Origin: Absidia repens
Taxonomy: Eukaryota > Mucoromycota > Mucoromycetes > Mucorales > Cunninghamellaceae
Direction of reading: 5' to 3'
Length of the DNA: 64,000 bases
NCBI GenBank assembly: GCA_002105175.1
Contig: MCGE01000020.1
Span: 186,001 to 250,000 of the forward strand
Made by a program: the position numbers and the translations under genes. Under the pieces are notes generated by a model. It worked only from the letters and a program-made list of their open reading frames with translations, searched no databases and had not been told where the DNA came from. Shown in pieces: positions 13,760-25,865 of this stretch (the first letter of the stretch is position 1; each line of letters opens with the position of its first letter).

Positions 13760-14735
13760 AGCAGAAATAGGGCCACGTTTTAAATTAGGTAACCTAGAAC
13801 TGTCAACCAGATACTAGGTCTCTTGGGGGGGGCTGAGGCAAGTAGTCATAGATATGCTAGAAAACAATAGAAAATGCGCTAGAGAGGTTGTTACACGTAC
13901 AGAACAACCATGATTCACTCACATGAATGGTCAACAGAAATATGGCTATCTTTAATACCAAGTGACCTAGGACTGCCAACAATTAGGGGGAAAAGTGGTC
14001 ATAGCGGGTGAACTAGAAAGCGAGTCCTTGGAAAGTCACTATTAAAATAGCTATAATAGCAGTATTGCTAACTATATTATGGGTCAGCGAATGGTTCATA
14101 AAAGCACACACTTTATTGAAGCATATTGGTAGATACTAAAACTAAAGGGGAATATCTCATTGTAATAAGGGATTGAATGGAAGGATGATAGCATGAGGGG
14201 CAGAGATCCGAAGAATGGTTACCATTAATATAAATGGATAATCGTAAAGTGGGAACTAATATAATATACAATGCAAGACCCGATAAAGTCTAAAGAGATA
14301 TTTGTTATTGAAACGCAATGAAGGTCAACCCCATACCAAAAGGGAGGGATCGCTGTGAAAGTGGGATCTAATACACTAAACATGAGAGAGTAATGGAATA
14401 CTTCTTTTTACGTAATTAAATGGAGATATATTTTATTTGAATATATTTACAAACTATGACGAACTACTACTAAACTAAGCTAATGAAGACTCAAAAGTCA
14501 ATTAATGGTGGTTCTAAATCCTGAATCCAAAATGAAAGGGTTTCCCCATGCATCTTATAAACCCTGACCTGAAACCCCTTCTAAACTAGTCCTAGCGCTA
14601 ATCTAAGATCATCATAGCATCAAAGAAGTTGAATGGCGAAGAAAAAAAAATGAAAGAAAAAGAAAAGAAGGAGAGCGAAAAAAAATAGAAAAAAGCTGAG
14701 ACTAGATAAAAGCTTCACGTGGTCGGAATTTGAAC
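13760..14735 (-). repeat. Dispersed repeat, copy 2 (near full length)
   Basis: About 975 nt in minus orientation. The right end reads CACGTGGTCGGAATTTGAAC (14717-14736); the core with GGGTTTCCCCATGCATC is at about 14538-14560. Leftward come several degenerate units with ATTTTATTTGAATA-like boxes (AATAAA on the other strand), then segments matching the distal ends of copies 8 and 9, such as CCAGATACTAGGTCTC and GGTCATAGCGGGTGAAC. No ORF. Confidence 0.75.
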
Positions 14736-15935
14736 TATTTTCTGACTTCCACTGAACTGTATCCTATTTTTCGGGGTAGCCTTTTCATTTTGATAAATCA
14801 AACACAAAAGGAGGTTATGGAAGGCCCTTATCTTGTCAGATATAGCATGTACATATACTTAAGAAGAACATCGCATTTTGTTTTCCCTTTGATATCATTG
14901 TTGTCGTTCCCTACTGTATGCATAAAAAACAACGATAAACAAAAGCAAAACAAATGTGCGCTAAAAATGAAATGGCTTTCGTTCAAAAAAAAAAAAAAAT
15001 AGTGGAAGTAGATCCAATAATAATTTCTATGACTACAAATGGACTAAAGTTCAAATGGTTGAGTGGTTTTAACCGTTCCCTTTGGGTGACGGCACTTTGA
15101 GCAATTTTATTTCAACAATCCAAAAATAACTAAAACATAGATATATAATTAAGCTATAACTAAAACATAATCTAAAGAACTACTTCGCAAATATGTCACG
15201 TAATTAAGCAAACATCTCCAGAATCCAAAATATACATTTTTTGTTATTGCCTTATTCGTAGATCTAATAATCATGCATGTCCAATTGAAATTCCAAGCTT
15301 AACTTGTGTCTAAGAAGTAAAATCATTCCCAACTGAAGAGTCAGCCAAAAAAGGGCATAATCATAAAACTAACGCCGACAAGCTCAACATTTGAGGTAGG
15401 TTCACGGTATTGGTGTATTCAATAATATGGTGATGCATAGAAACAGAAGAGGGGAAGATCCATCTTTTACGACCGCTTTTCCATCTAAATTATAGACAAT
15501 CAAATAAGACAGGATCAGTTTACTAGAAATATTGGAAATAATGATGGGATGTAACGTGCCAAGTCAGCAAAAAAAAAAAAGCAAACTGAGAAGAAAAAGT
15601 TGGAAAAATGTCCAAAGCCCGATCACGCCGAACTAAATATTGTAACATCGAGACGAAACTAATTTTGATTGGCTAGTGATTGCACCATCATTGTCTTCTT
15701 TGAATGGTCAGTTAATGTTCACAATGTGTATAGAATAAACGACGAAGCTCAACATTTTTTTTTGTTTCTTCCTTCCTTGCATTTCTTTTCCTCTTTACTC
15801 TTTGTTATTCGTATTGACACTATTCATATTTATTTATTCACAATTTGGATATTTATATCAGTCATCACACAATAGTACTATTGCTACTACAACCACTATC
15901 ACCGTCACTACTTGATCAATGGAACGTTGCTTTAT
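14736..15935. other. Intergenic region downstream of cysteine dioxygenase
   Basis: AT-rich with A tracts at 14987-14999 and 15569-15580. No supported gene, RNA or repeat copy. The right end is the 3' flank of cysteine dioxygenase, where a TTTATT (AATAAA on minus) lies immediately past the stop. Confidence 0.4.
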
Positions 15936-17263
15936 TTACAACAACCCTTTCTCTTGACGGGCACCTTTGATGGAATAGAAAGTACACTGACTTGCACTAC
16001 GAGCTTTGCCTGTGGATTCTTCAAATGTTTTGCATGTCTTGTAAGGAGGTGTATACAAGTGTAAGGATACAGCACCATTTGCCCCACTGGGATTTGCAAT
16101 TCGATGTAATCCGATTTTATCTATTGGGTAGGAGAAAAAAAAAACCTTGTTAAATCGTCATTCTCACCTGACCAAACTTACTCATACTCCGATTTTTTTT
16201 AAAAAAATTAGCTCGTCACCGCTTCTGTACACCAATCAAAAATCGACATTTACCATGAATATAGGCGACTTGGTTTGGTTGCAAAATGGTATCTTTAGTG
16301 ACTTGCAATGGATGATTGGACGAATAAGTGGTGGACACTTGTGTATCCTCCGAAGTATCGGCGGTGATATCAACATTGGACACGGTATTATCTTCAACAA
16401 CCTTCGAAGGGTATTCGTACAATGTTTCCTGCAGATGACCATCAAGCACCTTCATAATACAATGTGATCCTGCGTGATCATGTATGGGACTGGACAAATA
16501 AAGGTAACCATTAAAAAATAATAATACAGTCAGTGATTCAACTTTCGTGGGAAAATAACAACAAACTAATATTTTTTTTTCCTTTTTTTGTTCCATGTGG
16601 AATATTACCTGTGCCTTTCTTCCGACCAGGCTAGAATCATCAAATTGAACTATATGACCAACACAAACAATGAAACAATGGAAAAGACGATATGGCACAA
16701 ATGGAAAACAATGCGTTGAAAAAAAATCACGACGAAATGTCAATAATAGCATCCATTTCAATGGAAGACGACGACAATCATCATGAAGGATAAACAACAA
16801 AAGCGACAATAACGTACAAAGTCGAATAGCCAACATGAACGAAAAAAATAACAACAACAACGATGACAGCAAAAGAACGAAAATAAAGTAGGGAGTACGA
16901 TAAAATCATTATGACCAGAAAACACCAACACCAACGTCAACAACAAAAAAGAAAAATACAGTTCGTCAGTATACGTTGATTCGAATGTGATATTTTTTTT
17001 TTCAATACCTTGCCATTGCCATCATCAATCAAATTTCTTGTGTAGGGTCTTGACCGGTCAAACAAGGTGTATTTCTCCCAGTCTTGGACATTGGAACCAT
17101 ATTTCTCCATCAAGCTGATGATCTCGTTGTGATCAATGTGCTCGGAATCAAGACCACCATCTGGACCAAGGACGTTGTGGATATCTTGGATAAGGCCTTG
17201 CAAAGTGTAGTGGGTGTCATCTTCGTGAAGTGCTTCACAGGAGTGGTTAAGTAAAGGTGCCAT
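15936..17263 (-). CDS. CDO1: Cysteine dioxygenase
   Basis: Four exons, joined 17263-17009, 16649-16609, 16489-16254 and 16120-15936, giving 238 aa. The enzyme oxidises L-cysteine to cysteine sulfinate in the cytosol, the first step of cysteine breakdown toward taurine/sulfate and pyruvate. The cupin iron-binding motif is [11 protein letters not shown]102 and H104 with H183 (IGLHRIANP) form the three-histidine iron site. C109 and Y200 (SLHLYTPP) sit where the vertebrate enzymes form the Cys-Tyr crosslinked cofactor, so this fungal enzyme should be able to form it too. [13 protein letters not shown] matches the segment before the motif. A Thr/Ser-rich insertion at about 127-160 makes the loop between the two cupin motifs longer than usual. 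Upstream repeats and spacers isolate it from other sulfur genes. Confidence 0.95.
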
Positions 17264-18260
17264 GTTATTGTTCTTTTGAGGTAAGATAAGTTGTGTTTAT
17301 ATATAGAAAAAAAAATTGTTGAAGGAAAAAAAAAAAAAAAAGAGTCGATATCTTCTGTTTCACTGAATCTTTATATATATATTTTTTATACCGGTAGGTA
17401 TCAATCCGACCAATCGAAATGAAGCTCGCTATGCAGTCATCTATTTTACACAAATGATCCCCTTTGGTCTCCGATTGGACTTTTTATACGTTGTTAGGAA
17501 GGTATTCCTGTTTTTGTCTCGCCTGGGTATATAAGGTTTGGCTATTCGGTGGGGGGAATGATCTGACATCAATGTGTGTATGTTTGTGTGTGGGACTTAT
17601 GTTTAGAGTTGTCATCGGTTAAGGGGTGAGGGGTCGGGGAAGGGGTCAATTTGGTAGCGAGAACGGGATAAGGACTGGAATGGTTTCGGACGAAACAGTC
17701 GATAATCTGGGAACGGAATATGGGCTGACTTATAGCGAGGGATTTTTGCAAATTGGGGCGATAGGACCATACTCTATTTATATTTGTAGTTTTTTAGCTA
17801 TCTTCTGATGCAGTCGTTTTCTAGTTACTTGGAATTGCTTTATACAATAAAAAATTGATTTTTTGTGATATACATATATGTTTTTGTTTTTGGTACAATG
17901 TTCAATACCATATATGTTTTTCTATCTTGTGTAGAAATTTATAGGCTTCGTAGATAGACCAATTGACCAACAAAAAAGAAAAAAGATTATGCCTCGCCCC
18001 ACTATACATTGGTTTACTTTTTACTTGAAGTAGCAATGAGAGGTGAGAAATTCAGAACCCGCAATGATCTGCGTTTTTACTTTTCTTGCTATTTTTTTTT
18101 CTACCTTTATACCAATCAAAACTATGAGTGAAGAAGAAATAGACCTGCCCCAACTATACACTTCAGAGTGGTGTCCTCTCCCTTGAAACAATCCTGTACG
18201 CCAACTGATCTCCCGTTCAACATACTGTACTTATATTGAGGACGGACCATTGAAAGCTTT
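17264..18260. other. Intergenic upstream of cysteine dioxygenase
   Basis: Promoter side of cysteine dioxygenase, with an A18 tract near 17325-17342. Short ORFs are without recognisable domains. Nothing else seen. Confidence 0.35.
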
Positions 18261-18617
18261 ATGGATTTATTCCAACAACTGGTTGCAGATGAAGGTGGGA
18301 TCCTCGCGAACAAGAACATTGACATCCGTCTATACTTTATCAATTCTATGAAGACACAAGATGTCCGTCTTGAGTGCTTTGAAGAATCGAAAGGGGAAGA
18401 CAAACAATTCAAGATATCAGAACGGAAAGTCAACCTCATTGGTGAAAGGTGTCATGTAAGTTTACACATTGGTAATTTCCGCAATAGGGTATTCACTTTT
18501 TTTTTTTTTTTTTTTTTTTTTTTTGCGGTATAGAAAGCTTCTTTATTATCGGTTGCTTATTGTAAGCTACATATCTCTACACGTCTTCTGGAAATTTTGA
18601 TGAATGTAAGGGTATGA
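18261..18617 (+). CDS. Possible small hypothetical gene or gene remnant
   Basis: Not recognised. An ORF from 18261 runs with plausible coding composition (MDLFQQLVADEGG, then RLYFINSMKTQDVRLECFEE) to a GTAAGT donor after 18455. A TATAG acceptor at 18533 keeps the frame and gives SLLSVAYCKLHISTRLLEIL before a stop at 18615-18617. The spliced product would be 92 aa. The intron contains a T24 tract. It could equally be a decayed fragment of a larger gene, since upstream frames (from ATG at 18124) are interrupted by stops. No function is proposed. Confidence 0.25.
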
Positions 18618-19021
18618 AATCCAACTATACGGGAAACCCTTAGATTTTGTATTCTAGGATTTCATACTACAACCATCGATTTGATTGTTTAGTGGATATT
18701 ACAGGTAAATAGTTGTATTTTACTTGAATTGCTATGAAGTGACTAACGATGTAAATATATTTTGTTAGTGATGCAATTGGAAACCGACTGGCTGGCAGAA
18801 TACTTATAGGTTGAAATGGCGGCTTTTTGGTGGAATCTTGGTGGCGAACAAAATGCTTCGTGGCTGAGAACGTTGTCTTGTTGACTGGCGCTGGGCGATA
18901 TTGCAAATTACTGTTGGTAGTTTAGATGTACAGTAAAATAGATGATTAGTAGTGATAGTTTCATTGGTATACACATTATTTTTAAAATACGATACGATAA
19001 TAAAATGAGATTGACTTTTGA

Positions 19022-19105
<84 letters not shown>

Positions 19106-20444
19106 ATGCTGTATCAAAAACTACTCCAAAACGAGATGGTGCTATGATGGGGCAGGGGGGAGGGAGAATCAAAAAATTACTATAGTGAGAGTGGGGTCAA
19201 ATAGCTGTTATGATGGGTGATCAAAAAATTGCTGTAGACTATCAAATAATTACTCTTGACGACGAGAACATTCTTCAAATTCAGCCAACTTGCTGATTTT
19301 GCAATTATAACGATTTACTACGGTTTTGAGCTTCTCTTTTGTTTCTCTTTTGTTATATATTCATACTCTAAAATAAATGTATATATAGTATTATAATTCC
19401 AACCCCGATACACAAGAAGTCGATGTTTGACAATGTCGACAATGCACTTGCCCTGAGCTGCTGTTTCATGTTTCGCGTTTATTTTTTATTTTTTTCTAAC
19501 GCTTCTAATTTTGTAAAGAAGGAAATGGCGATTGTTGAATTGGATGGACGTTTACATATGCATACAGTATTAGCATGCAAAGCACTATCATATTGTTTGG
19601 CGATGGGACGTCAACATCTCCAGAAACATCCGCTCTCTATTCTATCATCAAGTCAACCATCGCCGAAGACCTGGACTCCTGGCCAGACCCTACTCCTCCT
19701 TTGCTCCACGTAGTAAAAAAATTTATGATGTATGCAGTGTAAGATACAAAAAAAAACAAAGAACCCTCTCCCCGATAATTCATGTAGACTCACTGTTCAC
19801 TTCTTTTTCCTTGGTTTCCTTATCATCTTCTATCTCAATTTTTATTTGACCCATCCCATTTTTTTTTAATCCTATCCCAATTTTATTTATCTATGTATCG
19901 TTGACGGACCTCCAGATATTTTTATTCTTCAATTTGAAGTTAATAAACTGTAGTTGATATTACCACTCTCAACTTTGCCATCCCTCAAACCACAACTTGC
20001 TTTATATTACTTACAAATAAATTTAGCCATTCTTTTTTTTTTTTTTGCCTCTTGTATTTGGTTATTCGTTTTTATTGTGCTTTAGTAATGACTTTACTTT
20101 TTTTTGGAGTGATAGGGGATGGTTTATTGAGTGAAATGGAATGGATACACTAAAATGGTTCGTCAAGTAGGCTAAAGATGTCAGACGAAAAATACGACGT
20201 GGGTGCGGGGATTGAATTGGGTATTTTTTTTTTGTACTGGGACATCCAATTTTTTCATCTTTTCCCTGTTTTTTTTTTCGTCATATACTCCTTGCGCAGA
20301 ACTTCTCTCTCTATTTATTCACATATTTCTTCGTTTTTTATTACCATCAAGGTATGAATTATATAATAAGACGCGACTTTATTCGTCATCTTCGGTTGTG
20401 CTATTTACTAAAAGATATTCACTTGCGATTGTATATTTTTATAG
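18618..20444. other. Gene-poor spacer with (ATT)n microsatellite
   Basis: Contains the ATT microsatellite listed separately, a T-rich zone at 20032-20046 and a repeat-terminus-like motif at 20196-20218 (GACGTGGGTGCGGGGATTG). An ORF at 19423-19713 shows no recognisable domain. The last 150 nt are the promoter/leader of the orphan gene at 20445. Confidence 0.35.
19026..19103 (+). repeat. (ATT)26 microsatellite
   Basis: Twenty-six uninterrupted ATT units. It creates long fake poly-Ile or poly-Asn reading frames on both strands. Likely polymorphic between strains. Confidence 0.98.
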
Positions 20445-21168
20445 ATGTCTCAAAGTGCGATCACAAACCTGGAAAACAAGATCAAACATCTGCGTAACGA
20501 TATAGAGACTACCAAAAGATTTTTTGACCAGAAAATGACACTATTACTAGAACAAAGCGATCTTTTGCAGCGACAACTACATTTGGAGCTGCAACATCAG
20601 CAGGAACTACAGCTACAACAACAAGAACAGGGACAGGAAACGAAACGAGAAGAGCAACGTCAGCAAACTCCTCTTGAAAGTCGTGCCCGTGATCTTATTG
20701 AACCAAAGCACACCATCAAAAAGAATAAAGACGGAACACCTAGAACAGTACACCACGTTATATCACATTTCAGAGAGGGATTGAAATCACTACTTGGGAA
20801 AAACAACATTGAAACGGAACTCGAAATATTCAAGAGGGAAGCAAACAAGACTGTGTCGGAGATCAAGGAGGACTACCCTATGTATAGGAAGGCGGCCTGG
20901 AGGGAAGTACCAAAACACATCAGAATCCAAGCTTGTTATGATTTTGAAAACTGTCTCAGCAATCAGCCTCACAACATACCAATCAACCGAGCGGAGAATA
21001 TGTGGATGACATCGATCATAGCGGATTATTGGGCTAACAAACGCAGAAAAAAAGGTACATAATGAAGATATATATATGTAGATATATAGAACTTATCTTT
21101 CTTTGGTTATGTTAGATATACAACAGCGATTGGAAGAAGATGACGACAGTTTTCCAGAACATGATTGA
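20445..21168 (+). CDS. Orphan coiled-coil protein, 220 aa
   Basis: Not recognised. Two exons, 20445-21054 and 21116-21168, with a GTACAT donor and TTAG acceptor. Residues 1-70 are a Leu/Gln/Glu-rich coiled coil (LENKIKHLRNDIETTKRFFD, then QLHLELQHQQELQLQQQ). Residues 70-110 are basic and linker-like. Residues 110-205 look like a compact helical domain with conserved-looking aromatic positions: FREGLKSLLGK, YPMYRKAAWREVPKHIR, ACYDFENCL and ENMWMTSIIADYWANKRRKK. The tail is acidic (EEDDDSFPEHD). Coiled coil plus basic helical region suggests a nucleic-acid-associated or assembly protein, but that is only a guess. The gene sits alone in the repeat-rich zone, 0.6 kb before repeat copy 3. Confidence 0.6.
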
Positions 21169-21811
21169 ACTTGGTGATGCGGATGATGCCGAATTATGAC
21201 ATATGCTTATCCGGCTGTACTGACGACACTTGATATCAACACAACAAAAAAATATGGTAAGGAAATGCTATCTCTGCCTGAAAACACCATCCCTTTTTTT
21301 TCACACCTTTTTTCTCTAGACCATTATTACTTCTTTCCAACGGATGCTACAGTACTGAACCTCCTCCTAAAACTTTACGTGGATTTGCGAAACGATGATT
21401 ATCAAGTCTGGTAACCACAAGTCAAAGTCAGCTTTGAACTCATCAAGATTGATGGTGTCTAGGAATGCTGTTTTGTGTTTCTCGCCGTGTACTATCTGCA
21501 TTTATCGTGCTGCAATTGTACTTTTAATTTAGCTTTAGTTTAGTTTTATTTTTTATAGTAGTATGTTTAGTCTGTCTTCCATTCACCATTATTTTGTCAA
21601 GCCAATAAAAACGGGAGGTGTTATCGACAATATTACGTGTGATTGATTTTTTGTTTTGTTTTGGGAAATATTTGAGTTACTAGGTGTCAAGTTCTTCTTT
21701 TTTGTTTCAAGTGTAGAGTTTATGGGATATGGTTAGACGACTCTGGCATCTCTCACGTCGGTGGCCAGCCAGTTGTCGTCTTCAGCGGCCTGTCTAACGA
21801 ATATACGCAAA
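21169..21811. other. 3' flank of orphan gene and spacer
   Basis: Includes an AATAAA at 21605-21610. A locally GC-rich inverted-repeat segment at 21732-21798 (GACGAC..GTCGTC enclosing CTGGC..GCCAG) lies just before repeat copy 3. No further gene. Confidence 0.35.
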
Positions 21812-22700
21812 TGACATTCAAATCCCGCCACGTGAAATGTTTCGGTGTTCGTTATTTTTGCGCTCTCTTTCATTTCATTATCTTTCCTTTTTTTTTTTTT
21901 TTTTTTTTTACCGATGCTTCTTTGAGGTTATGGTGATCTTAGATTAATATCAGGACTAGTTTAGAAGGGGTTTCAGCTCAGGGACTACAACATGCATGGG
22001 GAAACCCTTTCATTTTGGATCTAGGTTCTGAGGGCACCATTAGTTGGCTTTTTGACGCCTCCATCACCTTAGTTTAGTGTTAGTTTATCCATGCCTTGTA
22101 TCTATATTTGAATAAAATATGTCACTTTTTACATAATTCAGTGAAAAAAGTTCTCATCGGTCTCTCTCATGTCTTTGTACACGAGATCTCGCTTTACTAT
22201 CGTCCCTTTAGATTTAGTGTTGATCGTTGCTGCACTTCAATAAAAGGTGTCACTTTAGTCTTTCCCCAGCCTTGTTCTATAAATTATGTTGCCACGTATT
22301 TTATAACTGTCCCTTTAAATCAATGTTGACATGCTTCAGAACTTCCAATAGTCTTCTTCGCGCCAGTTACACCAGATCCTTTGTTACAACGAACCTCGCA
22401 CACTTAGTTTAGTATGTACCATATTCCTTCAAATAAAATATATCTCTTTAATACTCATTATCTGACTTACTCTTTAATGAACAAAGCAGTTGTTGTGGTT
22501 ATTTTGTGAGTATCCTATCCAACACCTTTTTTCGCGCTCATCCACAATAAGTACATGCCTTACCCGGAGTCCCAGCGACCGATTTGTAGTTCTAGGTCAA
22601 TTGATATGAAATGAGAATCAATTCCTACTCTACAAATTCATATTAATCAGCCTAGGTCTTGCCTCCAGCGTGTTCTTTTTCTTTATATGTACATAAAATA
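21812..22700 (+). repeat. Dispersed repeat, copy 3 (long)
   Basis: Begins with ATTCAAATCCCGCCACGTG, followed by a pyrimidine-rich block with a T24 run, the core (GGACTAGTTTAGAAGGGG, then CATGCATGGGGAAACCC) and three successive units each carrying an AATAAA-type box: near 22113, 22241 and 22431. The distal boundary is approximate. Confidence 0.75.
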
Positions 22701-22869
22701 TTGAAGCCTACACCAGCCTGGACATGCTCTCTCTGCCTAGTGCATCATTTTCATTGGATAAGATATAATAAAACTAAAGTCGAAGCCTAAACAAATTTCA
22801 CTTGGGTACCAAGGGGTCACTCCAAAAAAAAAAAAAGGATTATACTGTATCCTATGCAGAAACATAAAC

Positions 22870-23270
22870 TGTGATTCACAATAATCTAAACGAAGGGTGA
22901 GTGTAAAGCAGGATCCAAATTATAAGACGATACCAACATATGTGAGATATATTAATGATAAAAACACAAGACATATTTTATTCAGATGTAGATTAAGACT
23001 ACGACAAAGAATCTATAACACTAATCTAAGAGACTAATCTGACGATGGTCATAAATCCTGAATTGAAAATGAAAGGGTTTCCCATGCATCTTGTAATTCC
23101 TGTGCTGAAACCCCCTTCTAAACTAGTCCTGACACTATTCTAAGAACATCATAACTTCAATGAGGTTCAAGGATGATGTGATGTTTTTTCTTTCTAAAAA
23201 AAAGAAGAAGAAGAAAGATACATAAAAAAAAAAGAGGATGAAGTAAAAAACCCTGGCGGATTTTGAATTT
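22870..23270 (-). repeat. Dispersed repeat, copy 4 (partial)
   Basis: Minus orientation, tail-to-tail with copy 3. Core with GGGTTTCCCATGCATC near 23076-23092, then CTAAACTAGTCCTGACAC, and the diverged terminus GGCGGATTTTGAATTTG at 23255-23271. It sits about 250 nt beyond the stop of the acetate-transporter-family gene. Confidence 0.7.
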
Positions 23271-23518
23271 GAAAAATTAAAGACATCCTAAAAATGGAAT
23301 GGTAAAAAATAAAATTGGGAAGGATTGGAGACAGTGTCAAAAAAAAAAAAAAGAGAAAAAAGAAATAAAAAAGCTTTATTGACATAAAAAGTCATAGACA
23401 TAAAAATACAAGGGGATATCAATTGAATATGGCAAAGTGGACGAATTTACCATCTACATATATATATATATTTCAAAAATAAAAAATAAAATAAAACAGG
23501 GGCGCGGAGATAAATGGA

Positions 23519-24244
23519 TTAGAAAAAGGGGAGTTTGATAAAAGTAGTTGTTTCATCGAAGATCATACTGGCCATGATGTAATAAGCGGTAAGGGATAGC
23601 GTAATGGAAACCCAACCACCGGCGGCAAGCAAACCTGGGACATGAAGGAAATTACCCAAGCAGCTGAAGAGGAAAGCCAAAAACACTTGGAATAATGTGG
23701 CACGGATTAACCAAGGCTGTCTGAGAGTTCCAAGGAAGAAGATAAACGAGACAAAAGCATAACCAAGCATATAAACACCGATACATTTTTCTAGGGCTTC
23801 TTCTCCTTCAGGGATGGCTGCTTCCAAAAAACCACTAGCACCTGAAAACATGATGCCATATGAGAAGAAGAAGCCAGAGTAGGTCATCATGGTGGTAGCA
23901 GCATAAGTGTTTCCCATCAAAAGTTCCATAAAGCCAGAAACAAATTGAGCAATACCAGTATAACCAAGGGCAACACCTACTGCCACTTGAGGTAACGACG
24001 TGATAAGCCCAATTTGGGTTAGCCCAAGGACAAGACTACCACTGGCGAAACTTGCGAAGCCGATAGCAGCAGGGTTTCCGGGTTTGAAAAGAGGAGGAAT
24101 ACTTGGGGCCATCATGGAGCTTCCTGGAGCCATTGGAATGCCTACTTCTTCATGATGAAGTGCGCCGCCACGGATACTAGGTGATGTTGGCAACTTCTCA
24201 ATAGATTCATGATGTTCAAACTCTGGTTTTTGATTGAGAGACAT
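23519..24244 (-). CDS. GPR1/FUN34/YaaH family membrane protein (acetate/ammonia transporter type)
   Basis: Single-exon gene of 241 aa. A cytosolic N-terminus of about 50 residues is followed by six hydrophobic segments, as in SatP/Ato proteins. The family signature near the first helix is NPAAIGFASFASGSLVLGL (classical form NPAPLGL), and the region FVSGFMELLMGNTYAATTMM matches the conserved FxAGMWEFxxGNTFxxTxFxSYG block (here MTYSGFFFSYG). These proteins form multimeric plasma-membrane channels for acetate and related short acids; ammonia export has been proposed for yeast ATO proteins. Whether this one imports acetate or signals as in Yarrowia Gpr1 cannot be read from sequence. No introns and good codon bias suggest strong expression. 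Confidence 0.93.
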   Translation of the reverse strand: MSLNQKPEFEHHESIEKLPTSPSIRGGALHHEEVGIPMAPGSSMMAPSIPPLFKPGNPAAIGFASFASGSLVLGLTQIGLITSLPQVAVGVALGYTGIAQFVSGFMELLMGNTYAATTMMTYSGFFFSYGIMFSGASGFLEAAIPEGEEALEKCIGVYMLGYAFVSFIFFLGTLRQPWLIRATLFQVFLAFLFSCLGNFLHVPGLLAAGGWVSITLSLTAYYIMASMIFDETTTFIKLPFF

Positions 24245-25865
24245 TGGCGATTAAGTTAATTAAAGTAAATAGTAATGAATAGAGAAAGAAAAATAAAAGA
24301 TTGATAGAGAAAAATAAAAATTTTATATACTAAAATACATGATCTCGTTAGACTGTATTTATACTATTTTCCCTCTTAAACTTAAAAAAGAATTTCGACC
24401 CCACACTTTTTCTCATGCAATTTAAACGCCGATGTCTCACCTTTGCAAAATGGGATTTTATTTGCCTTGATCAAAGCGTTTTATAACCTTCCAACCTAAT
24501 TTAAAGAGCTATTAGGGAAAAATAGCCTCCATTTAGATTTAAGAGGATATTTTCCTACATATGGATTGACCTGTCAAAAAGCTAAAAATTTTGACACTAT
24601 TGAACATTGAATTCCACCCTATTGTTGTCTATCATTACATTGACTTGATATCTAACCATAGCAACCCCACAATTACTGTTTTAAATTGCGCTCCCAGATT
24701 GTAACCAATAATTACTGGATATCACTGGCTGATAATATATTCCTTTTTTTACTCCAAGATTGTATCAATTTTTTTTTTAAAGTTCGTAGGGGTCTTTTTT
24801 GGTTGCTCTCATGCGGGACTTGAATATCATTAAAATCTTTATCCGCTTTCTCGGTGAGCGTTCATTGACGAACAACAAAACGTAAAATGAATCATAAACA
24901 GGAACAAAAATATAGTGTTGTATAGTATAGAAACAATATGCTTAAAGTTAAACGAAGACTGACCGTCTTTCGTATGGAGGAAGTTTACTGTGATTCCAGA
25001 AGAAAAATTTGCTGTCGGTTCCTGAAGTTGTCCATTTTCCCAATTTGACTCATCATTAATCTCACGCAGGACATGCGAAGGTATGCGGGGAAATAGAAAA
25101 TGTGACAATACGCTTCCTTATATGTTACTTTTTTTTTATTCTTCTTTTGATTCTTTTCATTCGAAATTCACACTTCATATCCATTTTCGCTCAATTTGTT
25201 TTTCAAGTTACATAAGATAGTAAAAAGACAATCAGAAATTCCACAATGCAATTTTTCGGTTTTTATCATCCGCTTTTGTGGGGGAAGAATAAAAAATTTA
25301 AACAAACATCCTAAAGCGTCCGATATGGACATTCTGCGTTTATATATAATTTGATGGTCATTTATACATGGTGATTGAATGAATGAATACTGTTGATTGG
25401 TGCAATGACAGTTATAGATAAAATATAAGCCAGGGTTTCAATACCTCTGCGTCATGTTGTCTTTAGTCGCCAAAATCGAAAAACAACTACGACACTATTT
25501 CTTTGTTACCGTACTATGGGATTTATCCAGACTCTTTCTTTTCACCATGGAACCGAACCAATCCAAATCTGAATAACGACTGTTATTCTCTATATGCAAT
25601 AATTTTAGGTAGCGTCAAAAAAGAAAAAAAATCGGTGGATCAATGCAACAAAGTTTAGTTGGTACAACAAAAGAGTAATATCCCGAGATCGGATAAGATA
25701 AAGAATATATTCGAAGGATAATGAGAATTTTATTCAATAAGAGTAAAATAAACGATAAAGGCCATTTTGATTGCATTCGAATGGGTCATACTAAAAACTA
25801 ATGGACATATGGTGCGGCTCACTTATAATGTCAAATTTTCGATTTTTCATTTCAATTTTTGTGAT
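24245..25865. other. Intergenic upstream of the acetate-transporter gene
   Basis: Mostly AT-rich. At 24813-24826 there is a solitary GCGGGACTTGAAT motif. A minus ORF at 24839-25108 (with RIPSHVLREINDESNWENGQ) has plausible composition up to a possible donor near 24966 but no recognised family; I do not call it a gene. Confidence 0.35.

Noticed and set aside
19023..19105. Poly-Ile / poly-Asn proteins
   Set aside because: Artefacts of the (ATT)26 microsatellite.
21732..21798. Possible tRNA-like cloverleaf
   Set aside because: Terminal 7-bp pairing exists, but there is no T arm or anticodon arm; kept only as an inverted-repeat observation.
24839..25108. 89-aa minus ORF
   Set aside because: First half looks coding-like but the rest is Phe/Ile-rich noise and no family is recognised.
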